Origin: Nocardioides sp. Soil805
Lineage (GTDB): Bacteria > Actinomycetota > Actinomycetes > Propionibacteriales > Nocardioidaceae
Length of the DNA stretch: 64,000 nt
Direction: 5' to 3'
Assembly: GCF_001429625.1 (NCBI RefSeq)
Contig: NZ_LMSU01000001.1
Coordinates: forward strand, 2,044,003-2,108,002
Positions within the stretch are counted from its first letter, which is position 1; every line of letters starts with the position of its first letter. Below are positions 26,569 to 36,378 of this stretch, piece after piece. The notes under the pieces are model-generated. The model worked only from the letters and a program-made list of their open reading frames with translations, ran no database searches and was not told the origin of the DNA. A program made the translations under genes and the position numbers.

Positions 26569-27993
26569 GTGAGCATCGCGGGCCAGGACCTGGGGCACGA
26601 CAGTGGACCTCGCGACCCGGAGTACGACTGGGGTGACGGACCCGCGGCCTACGAGCCGGGCAACGCGCCCCGCCAGCCTGGTGACCGCACGCCCCCGCAG
26701 GACAACGCGGCCGAGCAGTCCGTGCTCGGCTCGATGCTGATCTCCAAGGACGAGATCGCCAACGTCACCGAGACGCTGCGCGGGGTGGACTTCTACCGTC
26801 CCGCGCACGAGAAGATCCACGACGCGATCATCGACCTCTACGGTCGCAGCGAGCCGGCCGACCCGGTCACCGTCGCAGCCGAGCTCCAGCGACGTGGCGA
26901 GCTCTCCAACGTCGGCGGCGCGCCGTACCTCCACACGCTCTCGGCCAACGTGCCGATCGCCGCCAACGCGGCCTACTACGCCGAGATCGTCCGCGAGAAG
27001 GCGATCCTGCGCCGCCTCGTCGAGGCCGGCACCAAGATCGTGCAGATCGGCTACGCCGGCGAGGGCGCCGTCGACGACGTCGTCGACCAGGCCCAGGCCG
27101 AGGTCTACAAGATCACCGACCGGCGTACGGCGGAGGACTACGCGCCGCTGTCGGACATCATGAACCCCGTCCTCGACGAGATCGAGGCGATCGGCAACCG
27201 GGAGGCCGGCCTGTACGGCGTGCCCACCGGCTTCGCCGACCTCGACGACCTCACCAACGGTCTGCACTCCGGCCAGATGATCATCGTGGCGGCGCGTCCC
27301 GCCATGGGCAAGTCGACCCTCGCCCTCGACTTCTGCCGGGCGGCGTCGATCCACAACAACCTCACCAGCGTCTTCTTCAGCCTCGAGATGACGCGCTCCG
27401 AGATCATGATGCGACTCCTCTCCGCCGAGGCGAAGGTGCCGCTCAACCACATCCGCAACGGCCAGATGGGCGACCAGGACTGGGACGCGCTGGCCCGCAA
27501 GATGGGCCAGGTCTCCGGGGCGCCGATGTTCATCGACGACTCGCCCAACATGACGATGATGGAGATCCGGGCCAAGGCCCGCCGGCTCAAGCAGCGCCAC
27601 GACCTCAAGCTCATCGTCATCGACTACATGCAGCTGATGAGCTCGGGCAAGAAGGTCGAGTCCCGGCAGCTCGAGGTCTCGGAGTTCTCGCGCCAGATCA
27701 AGCTGCTGGCCAAGGAGCTCGAGCTCCCGATCATCGCGCTTTCCCAGCTCAACCGTGGTCCCGAGCAGCGTGGCGACAAGCGGCCGATGATGAGCGACCT
27801 GCGTGAGTCCGGGTCGCTGGAGCAGGACGCCGACATGGTGATCCTGCTGCACCGCGACGACGTCTACGAGAAGGAGTCGACCCGCCCCGGCGAGGCCGAC
27901 CTGATCGTGGCCAAGCACCGCAACGGCCCCACGCGCGACCTGACCGTGGCCTTCCAGGGTCACTACTCGCGCTTCGTCGACATGGCGCACTGA
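26569..27993 (+). CDS. dnaB: Replicative DNA helicase DnaB
   Basis: 474 residues from GTG 26569 behind GAGGAG. The N-terminal primase-interacting domain (PPQDNAAEQSVLGSMLIS) is followed by the RecA-like motor: Walker A VAARPAMGKSTLALDF, Walker B LIVIDYMQLM, and SQLNRGPEQR and DLRESGSLEQDADMVILLHR. The hexamer unwinds DNA at the fork. No intein interrupts the motifs, although actinobacterial DnaB proteins often carry one in the Walker A region. A flexible Asp/Gly/Pro-rich extension of about 40 residues precedes the conserved domain. Confidence 0.97.
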   Translation: MSIAGQDLGHDSGPRDPEYDWGDGPAAYEPGNAPRQPGDRTPPQDNAAEQSVLGSMLISKDEIANVTETLRGVDFYRPAHEKIHDAIIDLYGRSEPADPVTVAAELQRRGELSNVGGAPYLHTLSANVPIAANAAYYAEIVREKAILRRLVEAGTKIVQIGYAGEGAVDDVVDQAQAEVYKITDRRTAEDYAPLSDIMNPVLDEIEAIGNREAGLYGVPTGFADLDDLTNGLHSGQMIIVAARPAMGKSTLALDFCRAASIHNNLTSVFFSLEMTRSEIMMRLLSAEAKVPLNHIRNGQMGDQDWDALARKMGQVSGAPMFIDDSPNMTMMEIRAKARRLKQRHDLKLIVIDYMQLMSSGKKVESRQLEVSEFSRQIKLLAKELELPIIALSQLNRGPEQRGDKRPMMSDLRESGSLEQDADMVILLHRDDVYEKESTRPGEADLIVAKHRNGPTRDLTVAFQGHYSRFVDMAH

Positions 27994-28036
27994 GCCGGGC
28001 TGCGGCCTTCGTCGACCCGGCCGACGAGCGCTCTGG

Positions 28037-28618
28037 TCAGCGGGGATCGGTGGCCAGCAGGTCGTAGGTGAGCTCGTCGGTGAAGGTCCCGTCGATCAGT
28101 GCGTCGCTCTGGCGAGTGCGGCCGGTCAGCACGAACCCGGCCGCCTCGGCCACGCGTTGTGACCCGACGTTCCCGACGGCGACGCGCAGGGTGAGGCGAC
28201 GCAACCCACTGCCTCCCTCGGCCGCGGGCGTGAGCGCCTCGTCGACCACGGCGACTGCGGCGGCCGTCGTGGCGCGTGTGCCGCGGACCGCCGGGTGGGC
28301 CCAGTAGCCGAGCGCCGCGGTGTCGGCCAGGTCGCCGCCGCGCCCGATGAGGCTGATGTGCCCGAGCAGCTCGTCGGTCGCCGCGTCGGCGATCGCCCAG
28401 CTCATGAAGCCCCCCGCTGCGACGCGCGTGAGCGCCCGCTCGATGAACGCGTGGGCGTGGTCGAGGCTGTAGTGCTCGTTGATGACGTCGCTGCCGAGCC
28501 ACGCGACGGTCTCCGGGTCCGAGCACGCCTCCTGGACCCGGGGCGCATCCTCGGGCTTCAAAGGGCGCAGGGTGACGTGACGTCCGTCCGCGGCCTGGGT
28601 GGTCAGGTGTGCGCGCAT
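28037..28618 (-). CDS. GNAT family N-acetyltransferase (RimJ/RimL-like)
   Basis: 193 residues. It starts GRHVTLRPLKPEDAPRVQEAC and shows LGYWAHPAVRGTRATTAA (acetyl-CoA loop) and LRVAVGNVGSQRVAEAAGFVLTG, the standard RimJ/RimL-type GNAT order. The substrate may be an N-terminal amine or a small molecule and cannot be named. It is convergent with dnaB, 43 bases between the stops. Confidence 0.82.
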   Translation of the reverse strand: MRAHLTTQAADGRHVTLRPLKPEDAPRVQEACSDPETVAWLGSDVINEHYSLDHAHAFIERALTRVAAGGFMSWAIADAATDELLGHISLIGRGGDLADTAALGYWAHPAVRGTRATTAAAVAVVDEALTPAAEGGSGLRRLTLRVAVGNVGSQRVAEAAGFVLTGRTRQSDALIDGTFTDELTYDLLATDPR

Positions 28619-28746
28619 GGCGGGGACCGTACCCGGGGCGGACGTCCGCGCGGTGGACGTGTCCGGACGCCATGGTCAGACCCTCAAATCGGGCAGGTTC
28701 TCCCCGCGATCGCGACGCGCGCCCTCGTGGCGGGCATCCTCGACCC

Positions 28747-28980
28747 ATGTCCGTGCCGACGCTCGACGAGCGCTCCGCGGCGATCAGCGAGCTGGTGGTC
28801 GCGGCGGACGACTTCGCGGCGCGGGCCACGATGCAGGAGGCCTGTCGCGATCGCGCGCGGCCCGGGACCGGCCTGCACCACCAGCACGCCCACTCGGCCA
28901 CGCTGTGGCGCGTGGCCGAGCGGCAGCTCCGCGACCGGATCCGTGAGCTCGAGTCCGCGGTCGGCCCCCGCACGACGTGA
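28747..28980 (+). CDS. Small hypothetical protein
   Basis: 77 residues from ATG 28747. Predicted to be mostly helical (DERSAAISELVVAADDFAARA; LWRVAERQLRDRIRELESAV), with a His-rich middle GLHHQHAHSATLWR. Codon use fits a real gene, but there is no clear ribosome site and I recognise no family. Confidence 0.4.
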   Translation: MSVPTLDERSAAISELVVAADDFAARATMQEACRDRARPGTGLHHQHAHSATLWRVAERQLRDRIRELESAVGPRTT

Positions 28981-29178
28981 CACCGCCGACGACCGACGGC
29001 GACTGGCCCGCAGGTGCCTTGTCTCCTCGTCGTGCCGGGAGGATCGTGGGATCTACGGGTAGAGCACGAGGCACGAGCACGGTCGGTGCCACGACGTACG
29101 GGCGGACTGGCACGGATCACGTCTGAGCACGACCCCGGTCAGGCGGCAGCAGGACCGACCAGCGCGAAGGAGACGCGC

Positions 29179-29532
29179 ATGTCCCACACACACAACATCG
29201 ACACCCCGCACGAACGACGCCCGTTCCAGGACCACGGCCACATGGACGTGGTCACCCTCGGAGACTTCACCCTCGGCCGAGGCGTCTTCGAGCCCGGCTG
29301 GCGCTGGTCGAACGACGTCAAGCCGATCGCCGGCACCGACTCCTGCCAGGTCCACCACACCGGCTTCTGCCTCTCGGGACGGATGACCGTCACCTTCGCC
29401 GACGGCGAGGAGATCAGCGTCGGTCCCGGCGACGTCGTTGACCTCGACCCGGGCCATGACGCGTGGACCGTGGGCGAGGAGCCCTGCGTGATCATCGACA
29501 CCGGGGTCGCGGCGTACGCCACCCCCGGCTGA
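29179..29532 (+). CDS. Cupin domain protein
   Basis: 117 residues from ATG 29179 behind GAAGGAGA. The single cupin barrel has the two motifs: VHHTGFCLSGRMTVTFADGEE and PGDVVDLDPGHDAWTVGEEP. The metal-ligand pattern is incomplete in motif 1. N-terminal residues are His-rich (SHTHNIDTPHERRPFQDHGH), and might bind metal. A 198-base stretch before it contains no other gene. Function not assignable. Confidence 0.75.
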   Translation: MSHTHNIDTPHERRPFQDHGHMDVVTLGDFTLGRGVFEPGWRWSNDVKPIAGTDSCQVHHTGFCLSGRMTVTFADGEEISVGPGDVVDLDPGHDAWTVGEEPCVIIDTGVAAYATPG

Positions 29533-29594
29533 ACGCACCGCACCCGACGGGCGCCGCGACTGCCGCGGCGTCCGGAGGCAGGGTCGCGGACCGG

Positions 29595-29783
29595 TCAGTG
29601 TCGCCGCGCGCGGACCACGACCAGGGCGACGCCCACCACGGCCGCGAGGCCGAGGGCGGTCTCGACGGGTCGGCGTTCCGCGAAGCCCACGAACGCCGCG
29701 ATCGCGGTCCCGACCGCCTCGAGCGGCCGGGTTCCGCTCGAGACCTCCTCGATGTAGACCCCCGGGCTCTCATAGCTCGCCAT
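29595..29783 (-). CDS. Contractile-tail sheath N-terminal arm joined to a membrane helix
   Basis: 62 residues. The first 39, with SPGVYIEEVSSGTRPLEAVG and TAIAAFVGFAERRP, match the opening of sheath proteins of contractile phage tails and extracellular contractile injection systems (family form: PGVYVEEVSSGSRPIEGVGTSTAAFVGFAE). Instead of the remaining several hundred sheath residues there is one hydrophobic helix (TALGLAAVVGVALVVVRARR) and a stop. The ribosome site (AGAAGGAGA, spaced seven) and the ATG are well formed. In intact sheaths this arm threads into the neighbouring subunit. A membrane-tethered arm could dock, cap or neutralise a sheath; alternatively it is a relic of a deleted injection-system locus. 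No other tail gene is in the window. Confidence 0.6.
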   Translation of the reverse strand: MASYESPGVYIEEVSSGTRPLEAVGTAIAAFVGFAERRPVETALGLAAVVGVALVVVRARRH

Positions 29784-29819
29784 CGTCGTCTCCTTCTCAT
29801 CTCCTTGGTGGTGCCACGA

Positions 29820-30381
29820 CTACTCCGCCCCGTTCGCGGTGCGCAGGCTCGAGACGCGACGCCGGCCGCCGTCGTCGAGGTGCACCACGACGGACAGCAC
29901 ACCCGGCCCGGCCGCCTCGGTCTCGACGTCTCCCAGGGCCTGGAGCATGGCGAGGGAGGCGGGGTTGTCGGCGCGGGTCACCGTCCGTATGCGGTCGATG
30001 CCCGCGGGTCGGTCCCGCATCAGGACCTCCAGCAACGCCGTGGCCACGCCGCGTCCCTGCCACTCGTCGACGACCGTGACGCCGAGGTCGGCCGCCTCGG
30101 GATCGTCGGCGTAGCGGATGATCCGGGCCAGGCCGATCGGGACCTCCGTGCCGTCCCGGGAGATCACCAGCGCCACCAGAGCCACGTGGTCGACGCCGTC
30201 CACGTCGTCCACCAGGTGGTCGAGCATCGCGTCGGACAATGTGGGGACGGCCGCCAGGAACCTGCTGAACCGGGTCTCCAGCGACAGCTGCTCGTACTCG
30301 TCGCGCAGCGCCTCGCGGTTCGCTGCGAGGAGCGGTACGACGAAGGCGTCGGTGCCGTCGCGCAGACGCACCGGGGTGAGG

Positions 30382-30389
<8 letters not shown>
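29820..30389 (-). CDS. GNAT family N-acetyltransferase
   Basis: 189 residues from GTG 30389, which overlaps the end of the acyl-CoA synthetase gene by eight bases. The GNAT fold is shown by LRDEYEQLSLETRFSRF, LGVTVVDEWQGRGVATALLEVL (acetyl-CoA loop Q-x-x-G-x-G/A) and VTRADNPASLAMLQALG. Acetyltransferases coupled to acyl-CoA synthetases often control them by lysine acetylation, as Pat does with Acs; that role here is an inference from the overlap. Confidence 0.82.
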
Positions 30390-32229
<1,840 letters not shown>

Positions 32230-32362
32230 GGGTCCTCCGGACGTCGTGCCTCGCGCTGCGAACCACCCGCGTCAGCAGCCCGGGGGACGACCACAGCCTT
32301 CCGCCAGTCTCACCGGACGCACGGACCCCCACTAGGGACCTTCGTCCTGCGCAGGCGAGGCA

Positions 32363-33232
32363 TCAGACGTGGTCGGAGAGGAAGGCGATCTGGTCGCCGG
32401 CCACACGGTTGATGTGCTCCGCCGAGAAGCAACCGAAGTGGTCCATCGGATAGCGCACGAGCTGCGCGTGTGGAGCCGTGGCGGCGACCTTCTCGATGGG
32501 TGCCGCAGGCGCCATGCCGTCCTGGTCGCCCACCTGCAGCAGGACGGGTGCCGCGATGTCGGCCGCCCGACGCACGGGGCGGTAGCGGAACATCGCGAGT
32601 GCAGCCGAGCTGTTCACCTGGTTGCGCCAGTCGGTCCCTGCGGTCAGTGCTTCGAAGCCCCTCGGGGCCTCGGGCGCCGCGATCGCGGCGAGCGTCCCGG
32701 GCGGTCCCGCCACCGGCACGGTGACCGGGCGTCGCGTGAGCACCTCTCGCACGGCCCGCCCCATGCCGCGGAGCTGGACGCCGACGGGAGCGGGGCGCAT
32801 GTTGAAGGCGACCCCGTCGGCAACCGGTGCGATCGACACCACCGCCGCCACGCGTCGATCGTCGGCGGCCGTCAGCAGCACGTGGCCGCCGGCCACTGAC
32901 ATGCCCCACAGCACGATGCGATCGGGGTCGACCCCGGTCAGGGTGCGGGCATGGGCGACGGCTGCGCGCCAGTCCTCGAGCTGCTCGGACAACGAGAACC
33001 AACGGCGCGGCTCACCCGCGCTGTCGCCCCAGTGCCGGTGATCGAAGGTCATCGAGGCGAGACCCGCCGCAGCGAAGCGCTCGGCGTACGCGGGCAGGCC
33101 GTCGCGTCGCGTCAACGTGCCCCCGGGACCCATGACGACGCAGGCGACCGGGCCCGCGTCACCGTCCGGGCGCACGAGCGTTCCCGCGCACCGCACGCCG
33201 GACGAGGTGAAGCTGACCGCGATGGGCTCCAT
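32363..33232 (-). CDS. Alpha/beta hydrolase (dienelactone hydrolase/CocE-like lid-less type)
   Basis: 289 residues from ATG 33232. The oxyanion region MGPGGTLTRRDGLPAYAERF, the nucleophile elbow VLWGMSVAGGHVL (G-x-S-x-A-G, serine nucleophile), a late aspartate in VLLQVGDQDGMAP and histidine in YPMDHFGCF complete a catalytic triad. No signal peptide. Substrate unknown; the nearest described relatives are annotated as generic esterases or peptidases. A frame opening at 33295 offers an alternative start. Confidence 0.8.
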   Translation of the reverse strand: MEPIAVSFTSSGVRCAGTLVRPDGDAGPVACVVMGPGGTLTRRDGLPAYAERFAAAGLASMTFDHRHWGDSAGEPRRWFSLSEQLEDWRAAVAHARTLTGVDPDRIVLWGMSVAGGHVLLTAADDRRVAAVVSIAPVADGVAFNMRPAPVGVQLRGMGRAVREVLTRRPVTVPVAGPPGTLAAIAAPEAPRGFEALTAGTDWRNQVNSSAALAMFRYRPVRRAADIAAPVLLQVGDQDGMAPAAPIEKVAATAPHAQLVRYPMDHFGCFSAEHINRVAGDQIAFLSDHV

Positions 33233-33343
33233 CCAGCGACCATAGCCCTGCGCGGGTCCGGGATTCGTGGCTGCAGCAGCGCGGGCGATGACCACATCCG
33301 CGGGACGGGCGAGTGGTCGCCAGGGGCTCTGGGCCCCCGGTGG

Positions 33344-33826
33344 TCACGACCGGCGCAGGGCCCGTCCTCCGGCCCCGATCGAGCGACCGTCCAGCCAGCG
33401 GGGCACCGAGCGGCGGTACGCGTCGTACGCGCCGCCGAAGTTGGCCAGCAGGGCCCGCTCCTCGGCGCCGACCTGGAAGCGGTCGATGACGACGACGAAG
33501 GCGGCGACCGGGAGCAGCGCGGCGCGCGAGCCGCGGCGTACGGCGTGGGCGACGAGCAGCCCGGCCATGCCGACGTACATCGGGTTGCGGGTGACGGCGT
33601 TGACGCCGGTGGTCACGAGCACGGTGGCCTGCGACGGGTCGAAGGGCTCGAGGGTGGTGCCGTGGCGCCGGAACGCGCGCGCAGAGGAGGCGGCCAGTCC
33701 GACCGAGCCTCCCGCGACCGCGGTGGCGACCACGGTCCTGGGTGCCGAGGGACGGGTGGCGCCGGGGCTCAGCGCCCGCTGGGCGAGGCCCGCGGCCAGT
33801 GCCAGCAGTGGAGGTGGAGGGCGCAT
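33344..33826 (-). CDS. Isoprenylcysteine carboxyl methyltransferase-like membrane protein
   Basis: 160 residues from ATG 33826. Several hydrophobic helices and the motif VNAVTRNPMYVGMAGLLVAHA, followed by VGAEERALLANFGGAYDAYRRSVPRWL, match the ICMT/PEMT-like family, in which R-N-P-M-Y and E-E...Y-x-x-Y residues bind S-adenosylmethionine and substrate. In bacteria the substrate is usually unknown. Longer frames upstream pass through the terminator at 33893-33924 and are rejected. Confidence 0.78.
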   Translation of the reverse strand: MRPPPPLLALAAGLAQRALSPGATRPSAPRTVVATAVAGGSVGLAASSARAFRRHGTTLEPFDPSQATVLVTTGVNAVTRNPMYVGMAGLLVAHAVRRGSRAALLPVAAFVVVIDRFQVGAEERALLANFGGAYDAYRRSVPRWLDGRSIGAGGRALRRS

Positions 33827-33892
33827 CACCCCGCCCACGATGCCACCGTCGGCGCCGCCGGTCGAGGGCTCCGGCTGGCGGTCGCGGACAGC

Positions 33893-33924
33893 AGCAGGGC
33901 GGCTCCCGGAGGAGCCGCCCTGCT
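33893..33924 (-). terminator. Terminator of the secreted-protein gene
   Basis: A perfect 14-bp stem: AGCAGGGCGGCTCC (33893-33906) and GGAGCCGCCCTGCT (33911-33924) with a CGGA loop, 26 bases past the stop at 33951. Confidence 0.8.
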
Positions 33925-33950
33925 GTCGGAGATGGTGTTGTCGCCGAGGG

Positions 33951-34682
33951 TCAGCCGACGCGGACCTTCTTGGACGACGCGGCCGGGATGGCCGGCCCGG
34001 TCCCGCCGACGACGACGTCACCGGCACCGGCGAACTTGGTCCGGATCAGGGTCTTCTTGCGGGCCTTGAACTTCGCCTTCGCCACGCCGGTGCTCGGGGT
34101 GGTGACGGTCTTGAACGTCTTCCACTTCTTGCCGACCTTCTTCTGGAAGACGACCGGCTGGCCGGCGACCGGCGCGGTGTTGCCGTCGGTCTTCGCGACG
34201 AGACGCGACTTCGCGGTGACCTTGTTGCCCTTGGTCTTGGCCTTGAGCGACAGCGAGGTGGTCGCCCGGCCGACGACCTCGAAGGTGGAGGGCGTGCCGT
34301 TGAAGGGGCCGTAGTACGTCTTGCCGGCCGCGTCGGTCCAGGTCTTCAGGATCGGCTGGAGCGTCCAGGTGCCGCGGGGCTCGACGCGACCGCAGATCTG
34401 GATGGTGGTGGTGCCGGTCAGCGGGGACCCGTTGATGGTTCCGACGTAGCTGCTCACGCCCTCGGCGCCGGTCGGGTAGACGGGCTTGATCTGCAGGAAC
34501 CAGTCCTTGACGTCGGCGGGGAGGTTCACCGAGTAGTTCACCGGCTGGTCGATGCAGTTGTCCCCGACGTACGCCGTCGGCGTGGTGGCGGTGGACTCGC
34601 CGACGGCGTGGGCGGGAGCGGCCGTCGCGACGAGTGCTGCTGCGGTCATGGCGAGTGCGGCGATGCGGGCGGTGAGCTTCAT
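33951..34682 (-). CDS. Secreted protein with Lys-rich Ig-like repeat domain
   Basis: 243 residues. Signal peptide LTARIAALAMTAAALVATAAPAHA. The mature protein has two halves: an N-terminal domain with two cysteines (YVGDNCIDQPVNYSVNLPADV to IQICGRVEPRGTW) and a C-terminal beta domain very rich in Lys/Thr (LSLKAKTKGNKVTAKSRLVA; KKVGKKWKTFKTVTTPSTG), a pattern seen in extracellular repeat modules of Nocardioides. No catalytic motif. It has its own terminator and appears monocistronic. Confidence 0.7.
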   Translation of the reverse strand: MKLTARIAALAMTAAALVATAAPAHAVGESTATTPTAYVGDNCIDQPVNYSVNLPADVKDWFLQIKPVYPTGAEGVSSYVGTINGSPLTGTTTIQICGRVEPRGTWTLQPILKTWTDAAGKTYYGPFNGTPSTFEVVGRATTSLSLKAKTKGNKVTAKSRLVAKTDGNTAPVAGQPVVFQKKVGKKWKTFKTVTTPSTGVAKAKFKARKKTLIRTKFAGAGDVVVGGTGPAIPAASSKKVRVG

Positions 34683-34795
34683 CGTGGTCCTTCGTGTCGG
34701 TGGGTCGATCGGCCGGGGGTGGGCCGGGTGCGGCCTGCGGCCAGACACTCCCCCCGCGGTGCGCGCGCCAAACCCCCGCGGAGAAACCCGGGTCG

Positions 34796-35557
34796 TCAGG
34801 TCCAGAGCAGGACCGCGCCGACCAGCCCGGCGACGACGATCCCGGCCCGCAGCAGCGCGGCCGGCAACCGGCGACCGATGCGCGCGCCGACGTACCCGCC
34901 CACCACCGATCCGCTCGCAAGCAGTACGACGGCCCGCCAGTCGATGTCGGCGGCGAGGACGAAGATGACGCTCGCCACGAGGTTGGCCGCGAGCACGGCC
35001 AGCGTCTTGAGCGCGTTGGCGACGCGGAACGGCAGGTCGGTCCCGAGCCCCAGCACGGCCAGCATCATCACGCCGGACCCCGCGCCGAAGTAGCCGCCGT
35101 ACGCCCCGGTGATGGTCGCGAAGACCCCGGTGAGGGGCGACACGTGGTGGCGCTCGATCGCGTCGGTCCCGCGCCGGGTGCGCAGCCACGCCGACAGCCG
35201 GGGCTGGACGCCGACCAGCAGGCAGGTGCCGAGGATCAGCCAGGGCACCACGGCCTCGAAGACCGTCGCCGGGAGGGCGAGCAGCAGGACCGCGCCGGCC
35301 ACCGAGCCGACGGCGCAGGTGGCCAGCACGACGGCGGTCACCTGCGGGTGCTCGCGCAGCTCGCTGCGGTAGCCCCACGAGCCGCTGAGCGCGCCCGGCG
35401 TGAGGCCGACCGTGTTGGACGCGTTGGCCACCACCGGCGGGAGCCCCACGGCGACCAGCACCGGGAAGCTGAGCAGCGAGGCGATCCCGACCGTCGAGGT
35501 GAGGATCCCCGCGCCGAGCCCGGCGAGCAGCACGACGAGCTGCTCGGCCCCCGTCAC
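34796..35557 (-). CDS. TauE/SafE family permease
   Basis: 253 residues with about eight helices and the duplicated family signature GLGAGILTSTVGIASLLSFPVL and GVFATITGAYGGYFGAGSGVMMLAVL. Members move sulfite, sulfoacetate and other small anions, usually outwards. The GTG start overlaps the stop of the GntR gene (GTGA), so the regulator and the permease are one unit divergent from the matC operon; it probably moves a related anion or product. Confidence 0.85.
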   Translation of the reverse strand: MTGAEQLVVLLAGLGAGILTSTVGIASLLSFPVLVAVGLPPVVANASNTVGLTPGALSGSWGYRSELREHPQVTAVVLATCAVGSVAGAVLLLALPATVFEAVVPWLILGTCLLVGVQPRLSAWLRTRRGTDAIERHHVSPLTGVFATITGAYGGYFGAGSGVMMLAVLGLGTDLPFRVANALKTLAVLAANLVASVIFVLAADIDWRAVVLLASGSVVGGYVGARIGRRLPAALLRAGIVVAGLVGAVLLWT

Positions 35558-36282
35558 GTCGTACGGAGCACGGCGACGTCGCTGACCATCTCGACGTGGG
35601 CGTGCATCGCGCTGGCGGCGGCGGGGGGGTCGCCCGCCCGGATCGCCTCGGCGATCGCGCGGTGGCCGGCCAGGGAGGCGCGCGGCCGCTCGGGCTGGGA
35701 CAGCGACTCGATGCGCGTCTCGCGGATGAGGTCGGCGATCTCGCCCATCAGCTGCGAGAGCAACAGGCTGTGGGCGGCCGCGGTCACCGCCGCGTGGAAG
35801 TTCTCGTCGCCCTCGACGCCGCGCCCGCCGCGCTCGATGTCGGCCTCCATGCCGGCCAGCGCGTCCTCGATGCGCTGGAGGTCGGCCTCGGTACGGCGCT
35901 GCGCCGCCAGCGCCGCGATCTTGGTCTCGAGGGCGTCGCGGGTGTCGATGATCTCGGGCAGCCGGTTGGCGTGGGCGCGGACCGCCTCGACGATCCGTGT
36001 GGCGCCGAGGGACTTGGCGACGACCGTGCCGTCACCGTGGCGGACCGCCACCGCGCCGATGACCTCCAGCGCCACGAGGGCCTGGCTCAGCGTCGCCCGG
36101 CTGACCCCGAGGCGCGCGGCCAGCTCCCGCTCGGGCGGCAGCTTGTCGCCGGGCCGGAGGTCGTGCTCGGCGATCCACGTCGAGATCTGCTCGGCGACCT
36201 GCTCGTAGAGCCGCACCCGGGACAGCGGCGCCGGGAACGACGGCGCGGGGACGCGCGGAGGAGGCGGGGACGACTCGGTCAT
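35554..36282 (-). CDS. GntR/FadR-type transcriptional regulator
   Basis: 242 residues. The N-terminal winged helix is standard (YEQVAEQISTWIAEHDLRPGDKLPPERELAARLGVSRATLSQALVALE), followed by a helical FCD-type ligand domain with metal-ligand positions in DTRDALETKIA, ENFHAAVTAAAHS and HRAIAEAI. FadR-subfamily repressors usually respond to organic acids. It faces the matC-CoA-transferase-carboxyltransferase operon across a 96-base region with two inverted repeats, so it very likely represses that operon and itself. Confidence 0.88.
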   Translation of the reverse strand: MTESSPPPPRVPAPSFPAPLSRVRLYEQVAEQISTWIAEHDLRPGDKLPPERELAARLGVSRATLSQALVALEVIGAVAVRHGDGTVVAKSLGATRIVEAVRAHANRLPEIIDTRDALETKIAALAAQRRTEADLQRIEDALAGMEADIERGGRGVEGDENFHAAVTAAAHSLLLSQLMGEIADLIRETRIESLSQPERPRASLAGHRAIAEAIRAGDPPAAASAMHAHVEMVSDVAVLRTT

Positions 36283-36318
36283 GGGACCACCCTATTGACA
36301 GATGGCTGAGTGGGCTAT

Positions 36319-36357
36319 TGGCTAGGCCACTGATCCAGTACGTGACGCCGGTCACGT
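36319..36357. promoter_or_regulatory. Inverted repeats between gntR and matC, probable operators
   Basis: TGGC-TAG-GCCA (36319-36329) fits a short FadR-type inverted repeat, and ACGTGAC-GCCG-GTCACGT (36340-36357) is a perfect 7-4-7 palindrome just upstream of the matC ribosome site. A TA-rich stretch CTATTGACA sits next to the gntR start. Either or both repeats may bind the divergent regulator. Confidence 0.55.
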
Positions 36358-36378
36358 CGCAGGCAGAAGGAGCCTCCT

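Noticed and set aside
27270-27340. Intein insertion in dnaB
   Set aside because: The Walker A region was checked because DnaB inteins are common in actinobacteria; the motif is continuous and the protein has normal length.
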